In this document: in pieces, positions 23,382-32,680 of the stretch
How the letters are laid out: every line of letters begins with the position of its first letter
Position numbering within the stretch: the first letter of the stretch is position 1
Assembly (NCBI RefSeq): GCF_000143415.4
Contig: NW_003314276.1
Coordinates: 583,630-647,629, forward strand
Length of the DNA: 64,000 nucleotides
From: Selaginella moellendorffii
Taxonomy: Eukaryota > Streptophyta > Lycopodiopsida > Selaginellales > Selaginellaceae
Direction: 5' to 3'
The notes under the pieces: model-generated
What the model was told of the DNA's origin: nothing
What the model saw: the letters and a program-made list of their open reading frames with translations, nothing else
Database searches by the model: none
Translations under genes and position numbers: made by a program

Positions 23382-24650
23382 CTACTGCTTGGTGTCCTTA
23401 AACCACCAGCTTGCTGGAACTCCAAGCTCTGCCTTGAGATAGTCCGATCTCTTGTTCACCAGTGCGATATCCCGGGTGCCCGAGACACTGAAGGGCTTGC
23501 TCGGCCCTTGGTAGCCATCAACCAGGTGAAGCAAGGCCTCCAAGTTGTGCAGATCGGTCAAGCCACCATCTTCCCTCAGAAACGGAGAGATGTCGCTGCT
23601 GAGCTCAAACTCGGTGCCAACATGGGTGTAGGCCCATGGGAACCTGTGGAAGATGAGCGAGCTGATATCACAGCTGTCCTCGTTGACAATCACCCCTGGA
23701 ACTTTGGGCACCAGGTCTGCGCCATTGCGTGTCTGGAGGACTTTGAGCCCGAGCTCGAGGCACCTGTTCTTGAAACCCCGGTTCCCAACTCGGGGTGCCG
23801 AGAATGTGAAGACGGACACCGGGGTATTGCTCCCGGGCAGCCCAAGCTCTGTCACGTCGTAGGCGCTGAGGAGTGCAAGCGCGCCACCCAGGCTGTGGCC
23901 CGTGAACGTCATACTCAGCTGCTCACCCTGGTAGAGCCCGACCAATCGCTTGATCTCCGAGTGGAGATGCTGCCTCGCGCTCATCCCGTCGTGATCGCCG
24001 GGGACTGGAGACGTGTAGATGCTGAGAAATCCCGTCTCCACTTTCACGCCTTTGGTGTTGTGATCCGTGGGGTCGAGCCCGGTGGGGCGGAGGAGATCCT
24101 TGAGGTTCTCGATCCACTCGAGCTGCGTCACCGTCCCGCGCCAGGCCACCACAATGTCGCGGCGTCCCAACCGTCGGATGGCCTCGTCCGACGTGGCAAC
24201 CGCCACGAAGCCCATCCAGTTGGTGTCCGACGTCCACGAGTCGTCGCCGGGTTGGGCGTTGGAATTGGAGCGCTTGAAGAAACTGGGCAAGCCCAGCTGC
24301 GATGTCGCGTAGAGATAGGCCGTGATTTCGTATCCCGTGCTTGGGAGTCCCACGGATTGGAGCAGCTCCTCCTTGGAGAACTTTGTGTCTCCACAGAATT
24401 CCGAGCCCTCGCTGTATTCGAAGCCGTCGTAGCAAACCTGCGCAAATTCACCGTATCGGATGATCTCCCGCCGGAGCCGATCGTCGATGGAGGCGTTGGC
24501 GGGCGGGAGGAGCGGACTCCAGTGGCATGCATCCCGCCAGCCTGACAGCTGCGTCTCCTCCAGCTCCACAACCCGCGCGCCATGACCATCTCCATCAGAT
24601 CTCTCCAACGTCCTTCTCTTGAATGACAGTGACAATGAAACTCGTGCCAT
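23382..24650 (-). CDS. Phospholipase A1 (class 3 lipase, PLA1-II/DAD1-like), copy 1
   Basis: Intronless, 422 aa; the first ATG is at 24650 (MARVSLSLSF). It should hydrolyse the sn-1 acyl bond of glycerolipids; in plants this family feeds oxylipin signalling and membrane turnover. Landmarks: WRDACHWSPLLPPANASIDD, YGEFAQVCYDGFEYSEGSEF, DIVVAWRGTVTQLEWIENL, nucleophile elbow TFTGHSLGGALALLSAYDV, APRVGNRGFKNRCLELGLKV, Asp in NGADLVPKVPGVIVNE, His in LHNLEALLHLVDGYQG. No transit peptide is evident, fitting the cytosolic class II branch. It overlaps nothing and runs tail to tail with the 433-aa gene. Unlike the other copies it has a single SFKRRTLER segment at the N-terminus. Confidence 0.93.
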   Translation of the reverse strand: MARVSLSLSFKRRTLERSDGDGHGARVVELEETQLSGWRDACHWSPLLPPANASIDDRLRREIIRYGEFAQVCYDGFEYSEGSEFCGDTKFSKEELLQSVGLPSTGYEITAYLYATSQLGLPSFFKRSNSNAQPGDDSWTSDTNWMGFVAVATSDEAIRRLGRRDIVVAWRGTVTQLEWIENLKDLLRPTGLDPTDHNTKGVKVETGFLSIYTSPVPGDHDGMSARQHLHSEIKRLVGLYQGEQLSMTFTGHSLGGALALLSAYDVTELGLPGSNTPVSVFTFSAPRVGNRGFKNRCLELGLKVLQTRNGADLVPKVPGVIVNEDSCDISSLIFHRFPWAYTHVGTEFELSSDISPFLREDGGLTDLHNLEALLHLVDGYQGPSKPFSVSGTRDIALVNKRSDYLKAELGVPASWWFKDTKQ

Positions 24651-24836
24651 GATCTCGATGCTCGCTCCCGAGGCTTTGATGGGCTTGGAAATTGTTGATA
24701 CGCCTATCGATCGATCAGCTCCTCCTTGGCGAGTATGGTTGCAATGAATCAGATGATCGCTTTGTAAAGAACTTCTCCCCTTCTTGTTTCTCCCTTCGTG
24801 TAAATTGCTGCTGGAATGCTGAGATTGTGGCAGAGG

Positions 24837-24843
24837 ATTTATA
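24837..24843 (-). promoter_or_regulatory. TATA box of lipase copy 1
   Basis: Minus strand reads TATAAAT about 190 bp upstream of the ATG, within a block (GCAGAGGATTTATAGCAG on +) that is repeated upstream of copies 2 (28710-28716), 3 (57502-57508) and 4 (61077-61083). Conservation in all four copies supports a real promoter element. Confidence 0.6.
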
Positions 24844-25134
24844 GCAGTATCGCTTTCAAAGTTTGCCACCGGGTCAAAAGAAGCATATACGAAATTCTCA
24901 CGTTGGTCTCTTCTCTTCTCGAATGGGAAACATAACAGTCAAAATTCAAACCACACCACCCCACAGGGTCAATCATATGGAAGGAGGTATTGCGTATTTG
25001 ATTAGAAGACTTTCACTGAACTTTCACTCTTCATTCTTATTTAGAGGGAATTATAAATTCAAGTGACATAATGAATTTTCATTACAAAGTTGAACATCAA
25101 TGTTGGTCAACACATTGCATATGACACGGCAATA

Positions 25135-25245
25135 GTGTGGTGGCGCCACTCTATGGAGCCTTTCCTCAATCAAGACTCCAAGTGGTTCATCAAGGAGATG
25201 ATTAATTACATGGGGTTGGGATTTCCAATCAATGCTTGCCAGCTT
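25135..25245 (+). pseudogene. Inverted fragment of the RING-finger gene
   Basis: The + strand reads VVAPLLEPFLDQDSKWFIKE then MINYMGLGFPINA, closely matching the C-terminal part of the intact RING gene at 28.9-29.6 kb (VVAPLLEPFLDRDSGRFVKE, MIKYLASGLPIDA), which lies on the opposite strand. No start, RING or stop context remains. Confidence 0.65.
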
Positions 25246-25339
25246 TGAATTTTGGAGAAGCTTTACAAAGCTCATGAAGATTGACATCAATTTAAGTATC
25301 TTTAGAGAGATGAATAGATTGAGTGAATCAACCAAGTGG

Positions 25340-26384
25340 TTGAAGACATGCTAAGATGCACTATGCATAAATAGAATAACTTTTTATTTTCTGTCAAGTT
25401 TTTCTATAAGGGTGGGGTTCCATGTGTCCCCCACCTGGAAATTTTTTCACCCTGGAAAAAAAAACTTCCCCCTTCGAATATTTTAAGGTTACATGTAACC
25501 CACGTTTAAAATGTCATGTCATCAATATAGTTTTTGCCAACTCAGTTAAATTTGTTTTGTCTTTTTTAAGCAATGATTACTATTTTTATACGTGGTACTA
25601 TTTTATTGACTTGTTCTACCGGGTTTCAGGCACCGGGAGAAATTTTGGGGGGGGACATCAGGTTCCCCCAATTCCATTGCCACGTCACTGGTGGGGTACA
25701 TGAAACAAGGGGTTAAAAATTTTCCCCCTTGAAAAACTTCCCCCGGTACCCTGCCCTAACAACAATTAGCATAGTGGCACTAAAATATAAGACACTTAAG
25801 TTTAGAGCCAAATTCCAAGCTAAATTCCAAGCCTATTATTCTATGAACAAAAGTTTAATATGCACTCAAAAAAACACCATTTCCTTATATTCAACTTTTG
25901 CATATAAAATAGTGTCAAATTGAGTTCAGAATAACATACCAATGGCCTAATGTGAGAAAATAGATACCCCATTAACTAAAGTAGCATGGAATTTGGGCAA
26001 GTTAGATGTAAAACAAGGAATGACACAGTTGAAAATTAATGTTCCAAATAATCACTTATATTTCCAACTATTATCTATACTATATTTAAAATCCCCCATA
26101 TTTGCTAAAAGGTGTTTTGACAAGGAATGAATCTCAAGTAAATTCCTATTAAATGTTTCAGGCTGAGGAAAAAAAGATGGAGCCAAGAAATGTGATCAGA
26201 CTGGAGGAAGGATTGTTATAACCCTGGGATTAATATTCATCTATATGGTTTAAGGATGATTAAGTTAAATTTAGTTAGTTTATTTTAACAAAGATTGACT
26301 AATCTAGAGCAGTGGCACAGGCAGTCCAGGGTGGTTATTTACTTTGCATCTGCATGTTAATTCTTCCCTACATTCAAACAAGTC
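25340..26384. other. AT-rich repeat sequence without genes
   Basis: Low-complexity AT-rich DNA. Near 25410-25460 and 25650-25750 there are similar GGTGGGGT...CCCCC and TTCCCCC motifs, as in the ends of a non-autonomous element, but I could not define exact termini. Short open frames are chance. Confidence 0.35.
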
Positions 26385-27100
26385 ATCATGGTCCTAAGGC
26401 TCAATTTATGCAGGAGAGGATACATCAAATGTCATGGAAATAATATAAAATCTGGCAATAAATATCCTAAGCAAATCACATATCTACCGTAATTAATGAA
26501 GGCCACATTAAATTATTTTTCAAAAGTATGGTGGTCGACAAAAAGAAATGTCCATACTTTTTCAAGACTTTCTCTCCAGCTTAGGATAGGAAGGTGGTGG
26601 TGGTATATATGGACTTGAGCACTATTTATAAGCTAATATTGATAAATAAGCTACAAAACTAATGCACATCTTGTCTTTGGAGCACTCATCTTGGTTTAGT
26701 ATGATTAATTGATCATGCAAGTTGACTATTTTATTTTATTTTATTTTTTAAAATCATTTAGTGATGATAGAAACCAAAATGGAAGTAATTCTTATCACTA
26801 CTTGCATTCTAGATATTGCAACCTCAAGTGATCATCAAAAGAAATTGTTAAAACTTTTAAAACAAACTTTTATCCTAGTGCATGCAAGCTCCATTATCAT
26901 CAACTCTCAAAACCATTTGAATCATAGTCTTCCATTAGGATGAGCATTCAAGATTCTCCTGATATAAGATTCTAAAGGAAAATGTGGAATAAACTGATCT
27001 TGAATGGAAATCTTTATTCAAGTTTAAAGCATAATAATCTATATGTATAACTATTAGTTTTAATTATCCATGGTGGATTATTTTTATAACAAATAATATA
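26385..27100. repeat. AT-rich interspersed repeat, copy A
   Basis: Closely similar, in the same orientation, to 62570-63200. Shared landmarks include ATCATGGTCCTAA, AATGTCATGGAAA, GGTATATATGGACTT, GATGATAGAAACC, AAACTGATCTTGA and TTTTAATTATCCATG in the same order and spacing. No coding capacity. Confidence 0.7.
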
Positions 27101-27329
27101 TTTGATGATTGTAAAATAAAAAATGCAGTTGCAGGTTATGTTGTTTGCTCTGGTTTTGAATCAGCTGCTCTCTCTTTTCAAGTATTGCAAATATAATTTT
27201 CAAGTGACGCTTGGTTCATATCAACTAATAAAATTAAATCTGAAAACATACATGCTAATATTTATTAAAGTAAATTGAAGCTATGCATTAAATAATTTGC
27301 TGCAGGATTTTTTCTTAATTACCAGATAC

Positions 27330-27592
27330 TCCTGCTAGGTCCCAAGGAATCTATCCCTTGGCCACGGCCATGGATTGCTCACTGCAGCTGCATCATCAAT
27401 CTCCTCAGCTGCACCGCACTCCCTTGTGGCCAAGGAGCTCAAGAAGGGAAACAACGCAAGCAAATTGTTTGTGTCAAAGTTTTTCAAATCAAGATATTTA
27501 CCAGATTCAATCGAATGAACTAAGTTTCCCAAATCAAAACTCTATTGCAAGCGTGCCACCTTTCAGTTATACGTGTCAATCTGAGCTTGATC
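27330..27592 (+). pseudogene. Decayed 3' end of the 433-aa gene joined to a PPR-like scrap
   Basis: Reads a short PPR-like remnant (ATCATCAATCTCC context, equal to the IIDL codons of a terminal PPR motif) followed by LVAKELKKGNNASK-type codons homologous to the end of the 21.8-23.1 kb gene (VAKELKKAINASK) and its 3' flank (GCAAGCGTGCCACC). Confidence 0.55.
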
Positions 27593-28553
27593 CTACGGAT
27601 CAGCTTGAGGCCGAGGCTTGGTGTCCTTAAACCACCAATTTGCTGGAACTCCAAGCTCTGCCGTGAGATAGTCCGATCTCTTGTTCACCAGTGCGATATT
27701 CCGGGTGCCCGAGACACTGAAGGGCTTGCTCGGCCCTTGGTAGCCATCAACCAGGTGAAGCAAGGCCTCCAAGTTGTGCAGATCGGTCAAGCCACCATCT
27801 TCCCTCAGAAACGGAGAGATGTCGCGGTGCCAACATGGGTGTAGGCCCATGGGAACCTGTGGAAGATGAGCGAGATGATATCACTGCTGTCCTCGTTGAC
27901 AATCACCCCTGGAACTTTGGGCCGTGGGGTCGACGGAGGAGATCCTTGAGGTTCCCGATCCACTCGAGCTGCGTCACCGTCCCGCGCCAGGCCACCACAA
28001 TGTCGCAGCGTCCCAACCGTCGGATGGCCTCGTCCGACGTGGCAACCGCCACGAAGCCCATCCAGTTGGTGTCCGACGTCCACGAGTCGTCGCCGGGTTG
28101 GGCGTTGGAATTGGAGCGCTTGAAGAAACTGGGCAAGCCCAGCTGCGATGTCGCGTAGAGATAGGCCGTGATTTCGTATCCCGTGCTTGGGAGTCCCACG
28201 GATTGGAGGAGCTCCTCCTTGGAGAACTTTGTGTCTCCACAGAATTCCGAGCCCTCGCTGTATTCGAAGCCGTCGAAGCAAGCCTCCGCGAATTCGCCGT
28301 ATCGGATGATCTCCCGCCGGAGCCGCTCGTCGATGGAGGCGTTGGCGGGCGGGAGGAGCGGACTCCAGTGGCATGCATCCCGCCAGCCTGAGCTCAGCAC
28401 CAGCTGCCTCTCCTCCAGCTCCACAACGCGCGCGCCATGACCATCTCCTTCAGATCTCTCCAACGTTCTTCTCTTGAATGAGAATGACAATGAATCTCCT
28501 TCTCTCTCCAACGTCCTTCTCTTGAATGACAGTGACAATGGAACTCGTGCCAT
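27593..28553 (-). pseudogene. Phospholipase A1 copy 2, broken by deletions
   Basis: The N-terminal half matches copy 1 (MARVPLSLSF start at 28553, YGEFAEACFDGFEYSEGSEF, DIVVAWRGTVTQLEWIGNL). After LKDLLR about 355 bp are missing relative to copy 1, between 27920 and 27925, removing the GHSLGG nucleophile elbow and the region to the catalytic Asp. A further 16-bp deletion near 27824 shifts frame before the catalytic His, and the stop is replaced by a longer tail. The protein cannot be an active lipase. The promoter block with TATA is retained, so it may still be transcribed. Confidence 0.9.
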
Positions 28554-28882
28554 GATCTCGATGCTCGCTCCCGAGGCTTTGATGGGCTTGGACAATTGTT
28601 GATACGCCTATCGATCGATCAGCTCCTCCTTGGCGTGATCGCTTCCTAAAGAACTCTTGTTTCTCCCATCGTGTAGATTGCTGCTGGAATCCTGAGATTG
28701 TGGCAGAGGATTTATAGCAGTATCGCTTTCGAAGTTTGCATATACGAAAGCATATACGAAATTCTCGCGTTGATCTCCTCTCTTCTCGTCTCGAGTGGGA
28801 AACGTAACAGTCAAAATTCAACCAGGGTCAACCCTACGCAAGGCGGTATCGAGTCTTTGACCAGAAAACTTTCACTCAACTT

Positions 28883-29623
28883 TTACTCTTCATTCTCATC
28901 CGTCCAGTAAAGCAAACTAGTTGCGAGGTCGGGATCACTGTTCTCCTCCACCATCATCGCATCCTTTTCGTTTCCCTGGAGCTGGCGATCATAGGCGTCG
29001 ATTGGAAGTCCCGACGCCAGGTACTTGATCATCTCCTTGACGAACCGCCCGGAGTCTCGATCGAGGAAAGGCTCCAAGAGCGGCGCCACCACTCTCTCGC
29101 AATCCATGGCTGCCGCTGGGGATCGCGCCATGTCGCTCAGGTTCTTTCTCCCACTTGTCCTCAGCAGTCTCTCCAATGCCCCCTTGACGAGATGTGCCAC
29201 CAGCGTCACATCTCTGTCTAGCATCAGCGCTTGGACCTCCCTCACGATCCAATCCCACAGGTACTTGCTGCAATCCCTCCCCGTCCCAGCCGCCCTGACG
29301 ACATCCCCCTCGAATTCCTGGCTGTAGCGCTTGCGCCGCCACATCTGTGCCGGCGTGAGCGCGAGCTTGTGCGTGCTCCGATGGGGATGCACGAGACAGT
29401 GCCTGGAGAAGATACTCACCCCGTCCTCCATGGCCACGCCGTGGACGAGCGAATCATAACCTCCCTTGCAGATTGGGCATCGCAGGAATTCGCCGGTGGA
29501 AGAGTAGGCCAGCATCGCCTCCGACCACGTGAGAATGCAGGGGTAGCAGAAGCCATGGAAGCAGCCATCCACGAACGCGGGATCGCTGCGCTCGTCCGCC
29601 AAGCAAATCGCACAACCCACCAT
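28883..29623 (-). CDS. C3HC4 RING-finger protein (putative E3 ubiquitin ligase)
   Basis: Intronless, 246 aa, ATG at 29623. An N-terminal RING holds C4, C7, C21, H23, C26, C29, C49 and C52 (MVGCAICLADERSD, GCFHGFCYPCILTW, LRCPICKGGYDS). The rest is a helical region (MWRRKRYSQEFEGDVVRAAG, TLVAHLVKGALERLLRTSG, ERVVAPLLEPFLDRDSGRFV) and an acidic end (EENSDPDLATSLLYWTDENE). This layout resembles TOPORS/ICP0-type RING proteins, which join E2 enzymes to substrates; the helical part is the likely substrate-binding module. Telo-box motifs (CCCTAAAAC, AACCCTAAAC) lie at 29626-29646 directly upstream. Pieces of its 3' end occur at 25.1, 57.7 and 61.3 kb. Confidence 0.87.
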   Translation of the reverse strand: MVGCAICLADERSDPAFVDGCFHGFCYPCILTWSEAMLAYSSTGEFLRCPICKGGYDSLVHGVAMEDGVSIFSRHCLVHPHRSTHKLALTPAQMWRRKRYSQEFEGDVVRAAGTGRDCSKYLWDWIVREVQALMLDRDVTLVAHLVKGALERLLRTSGRKNLSDMARSPAAAMDCERVVAPLLEPFLDRDSGRFVKEMIKYLASGLPIDAYDRQLQGNEKDAMMVEENSDPDLATSLLYWTDENEE

Positions 29624-29625
29624 GT

Positions 29626-29646
29626 GCCCTAAAACTCAAAACCCTA
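29626..29646. promoter_or_regulatory. Double telo-box upstream of the RING gene
   Basis: The + strand reads GCCCTAAAACTCAAAACCCT followed by AAACG, two CCCTAAA-type motifs within 25 bp of the minus-strand ATG at 29623. Confidence 0.5.
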
Positions 29647-29853
29647 AACGAAGCATATCCATTTTCAAAAAGCAAGGCGTCAATGGTTTCGCGAGCACGG
29701 CTTCTCGAAGACAAGCCAGGCCTTTTGCCTGGAAAATTCTCGCCCGGAAAGTCATCTTTGCTCATCAGTCTATATAGTCGCATCTAAAAGATGTAGAGAG
29801 TCCACTTCTAAGTAAGTGATCCAGAGCAAATTCCACACCGCATCTCGATCGCT

Positions 29854-30873
29854 ATGGCTGGCGGCGTGGAGATGTTTGAATTGGAGCTGGCAGCGGGGTT
29901 GGAGTCCCTGGCCATGGGCAACGGCAGCTACCTGAGCTTGGCATGGATCCAACAAGCGCTGGATCTGGTGAGTCACACACAGGGCGAGATGATGGCGCTG
30001 GTGCCCGATCACCTCCAGCAAGCCTTGCAGGATCGGGACGCCAATTGGCTGCGCGCGTGCGTGTGCGACACGGACAAACTCCTGGGCGTCTGTGACGTTC
30101 TGGTCAGGAGTATCGCCGACGTCCGCTACTACCAGATGTTTGTGCAGCTGGCCTTGCAATCGGTACAAAGCAGGAAGGCGATGCGCGCTCGGCAGCTCCT
30201 CGACAGCTGCATTCGCACGATGCCCCTCTTGTCCACCAGCAGCATCGTCGACAGCAACGAGACGAGCCGCCTCAGCTTGCAGAGGGCCAACCTCGAAAGG
30301 GGCATTCAAACTCTCCTGGCCATCTGGGAATTCGAAGCTGATGGTGGAAGAACAACACTACAGCTAGACCAGGAGGTCGAGGAGCTTGATGATGGTAGCC
30401 GGGTTTTCCTCTCCACTCTCCACGGCACCAGAAGCACATCCATCTTCGTGCTCCTGGTTCTCGCGGTCGCGCTCACCGTCCAGCCCAGGCTGCCAAGCAA
30501 GGAGCGGAGATCCCAGCCCCTCGGCATCCGCGCTAGCAAAGAACCCCTCTGGCTCGATCCGCTCGTGCGCCTGCTCAAGAGCGTCAAAGAGGAGATCAGC
30601 AGCCGGAACGAGCAGGCGCCATTCTCTTTCCTGTGCGAGCTCCAGAGTGTGGATCAATGGGTCCGACAGCTGCGCGCCCTCATTATCCACGGGGATCCGC
30701 AGGACGACCGCGCACTGGCGGACTGCGTCAAGGCGCTCAAGAACAGCGTGGATCAAGTGGAGTTGGCGTTGCCGCTCATCGAGGCGCAGGTGATTCAGAT
30801 CCGCAACATTATCACCTCGTGCCGCGCCATCGTGCTGCATCTCCTCCACAAGAGCAAGAAAAAGATGGTTTAA
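29854..30873 (+). CDS. BYPASS1/ROH1-like plant protein
   Basis: Intronless, 339 aa, ATG at 29854. The N-terminal half matches the BPS1/ROH1 (DUF793-type) pattern: FELELAAGLESLA, SYLSLAWIQQALDLVSHTQG, CDTDKLLGVCDVLVRSIADV. A hydrophobic segment at about residues 193-210 (STSIFVLLVLAVALTVQP) may be a membrane helix. The C-terminus is helical (VDQWVRQLRALIIHG, VKALKNSVDQVELALPLIEA, CRAIVLHLLHKSKKKMV). Plant relatives affect root-derived signalling (BPS1) or bind exocyst subunits (ROH1); which role applies is not visible. It runs divergently from the RING gene and convergently with the small SHIPPO-like gene, 69 bp away. Confidence 0.72.
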   Translation: MAGGVEMFELELAAGLESLAMGNGSYLSLAWIQQALDLVSHTQGEMMALVPDHLQQALQDRDANWLRACVCDTDKLLGVCDVLVRSIADVRYYQMFVQLALQSVQSRKAMRARQLLDSCIRTMPLLSTSSIVDSNETSRLSLQRANLERGIQTLLAIWEFEADGGRTTLQLDQEVEELDDGSRVFLSTLHGTRSTSIFVLLVLAVALTVQPRLPSKERRSQPLGIRASKEPLWLDPLVRLLKSVKEEISSRNEQAPFSFLCELQSVDQWVRQLRALIIHGDPQDDRALADCVKALKNSVDQVELALPLIEAQVIQIRNIITSCRAIVLHLLHKSKKKMV

Positions 30874-30942
30874 AAGAGTTCTACAGAAAATGTGGTAGTT
30901 TCTCTGGGGAATCTCCTAGGAATATCCGTCCTGTTTCAAATT

Positions 30943-31370
30943 CTAGCAGTCGTATGATCCCGGTCCCGGATTTCCGTCGTCCTTGCGGTAACTGAATCGC
31001 TTCTCCGTGCCGAACTTAAAAGATGCCGCGGATGCCCTCCTGGAATTCGATTGGTGCCCCTGTGTTTGCATCGCGAGAAATCCCAGTTCAAAAAGGGATG
31101 GGAAAAAAACACACACACACACACAAGCCGCAGAGATCATCAGAGTCGTGGAAAACTTTTTTTCATGTTGTGTGCCGCTGGAAGTACCATGGATGATTCA
31201 GTCGAGCATGGGTCATCGCCCTTGGTGGTGCATTGCTGCTGCGGCGGCTGCTGCTGCTGCTGCTGCTGCTGCTTCTCCGCTGGTTTCTTGGGCGAGGACG
31301 GATTGTTCTTGGCGGCATTGCTCTTGGCGCCAGCTTTGCCCGTGGGAGACGGTGGCGATTTCTCGCTCAT
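30943..31370 (-). CDS. Small poly-Gln protein ending in a SHIPPO-like PGPGSY motif
   Basis: Two exons join in phase 0: exon 1 from ATG 31370 to the ATG|GTACTTCC donor near 31189, and exon 2 from ACACAG|GGGCACC near 31064 to the stop at 30943-30945. The product is about 99 aa: MSEKSPPSPTGKAGAKSNAA, a run of Gln (CTG repeat on +, about 31230-31275), GDDPCSTESSM | GHQSNSRRASAASFKFGTEK, then RFSYRKDDGNPGPGSYDC. The end resembles one SHIPPO (sperm-tail PG-rich) repeat, known from axonemal and outer-dense-fibre proteins. A (CA)n tract lies in the intron. With one repeat only, the family call is tentative; a small disordered protein is the alternative. Confidence 0.5.
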
Positions 31371-31476
31371 TGCGCTGTTGTGGGCGTTGTTTTCCCGCGC
31401 TTTGGCAATAAGGTCGGACGCACCCCTTCGCTATAGCTAAAACATTTCTCACAAAGGGGTGTAGGGTTTAAAGAAG

Positions 31477-32523
31477 ATGCTTAATATTTTAGGTTCCAGC
31501 AGTTATGGCCGCTGCCTCTTGTCTGTGCAATGCGCCGGGGCTCGAGATCGCGCGGCGGCGGCGCCAGCGGCGGCCAAGCTCTTGCTTGTGACCGGCGCCG
31601 CAGCGGCATTCTGCTTGCTGGGCAATCCCCGCCCGGGCATTTGCGAGCTGCGATCGTCAATGCAAGCCTATTTTTAAGTGTGGATTATTTCAAGTAATCG
31701 ATCGATCTATTTTGCTTTGCAGCTGCTCGGTGGTGCCAGGTCGAGGCCGAGGTTACGAGTATCTGTATCCATCTTCTTGGAAGCGTGACAAGGTCAGAGG
31801 AATTGAGGTAGTGTTCTTTCTTTGCTTTTTCTCGTTCTTTTATCTAAATGGCCTTCTCTGTGTGGCCGCTGGCCGCTGGCAGCTTCTAGCGCATGATCCA
31901 GAGGCCAAGGAATTCAACTTGACAATTACGAGCGGACCAGCTCAATTTATAGTGCTGGGGTCACCAGAGGAGGTCTGAATAGTCCCACTAAATGGCGTCG
32001 CGTATAAGCTAATCTTCTGAGATCATTCATTCATGCCATTCCATCCCTCCAGGTTGGACGAGCACTACTCGCTCGCTACCAGACCGTGGCCGACGTGGAA
32101 AACGTGCTCCGTTTTCTATCAAGAGAAAAGTTTTTCTTTTTCTAAACGCGTGTTTTACAGGCGGAGCTCTTGAAGGTGGACTCTTTCCCAGATCGTGACA
32201 GTAGCAGGAGGTAATCTTAAATCCGGACACGGCATCCAAATCCTCTTTTGACTAAATCAGGAGCTATACGTTGGAGCTAAGGATTCTTGCGAACAATGAG
32301 TTACGACATTTCCTGTTTAAAATCCTCAAGACAGAGAGCAAGGTTGGTGTATGTATAGTATCTAGAGTTCTTTTTCTTTTCTGCTTTTTCTTTCCTTTCT
32401 TGATACTGAAGCGTTTCTATCTAGGTGTATACACTCGTTCTTCAAGTACCAGAAGGACAGTGGCCGGGCAGCGCGGACTGCGCACGGACGCTTTTAGACG
32501 GGCTGAGGGCTACCACAAATTGA
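31477..32523 (+). CDS. PsbP-domain-containing protein (chloroplast lumen)
   Basis: Several small exons. Exon 1 (from ATG 31477) has an Ala-rich, targeting-like sequence with a hydrophobic stretch (KLLLVTGAAAAFCLLGNPRP), fitting a bipartite thylakoid-lumen signal. Later exons read VPGRGRGYEYLYPSSWKRDK (the conserved PsbP start), EFNLTITSGPAQFIVLGSPE, VGRALLARYQTVADVENVLR, SYTLELRILANNELRHFLFK and VYTLVLQVPEGQWPGSADCA ending RATTN. This follows the PsbP fold found in the PSII extrinsic protein and PPD proteins that help assemble or protect photosystems. The first splice is not resolved: the best guess joins near 31661 to the acceptor at 31722. The PPD subtype is unknown. Confidence 0.75.
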
Positions 32524-32680
32524 CACCTAGTCTAATCATACCCAGTCAAGTCGGTGGACTGCTACAATTGGACCGAACAATACAATGGTGCTCGTGCATA
32601 AAGGTAAAGATAAAAGTATAAGGATGCATGTCCTAATGGTGATTTGATTTAGTGCTGATCCGTTGTTGCCTTAAAAAGGT

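Noticed and set aside
26761-26943. 60-codon frame present in both AT-rich repeat copies
   Set aside because: The reading frame is not conserved between the two copies and the sequence looks noncoding.
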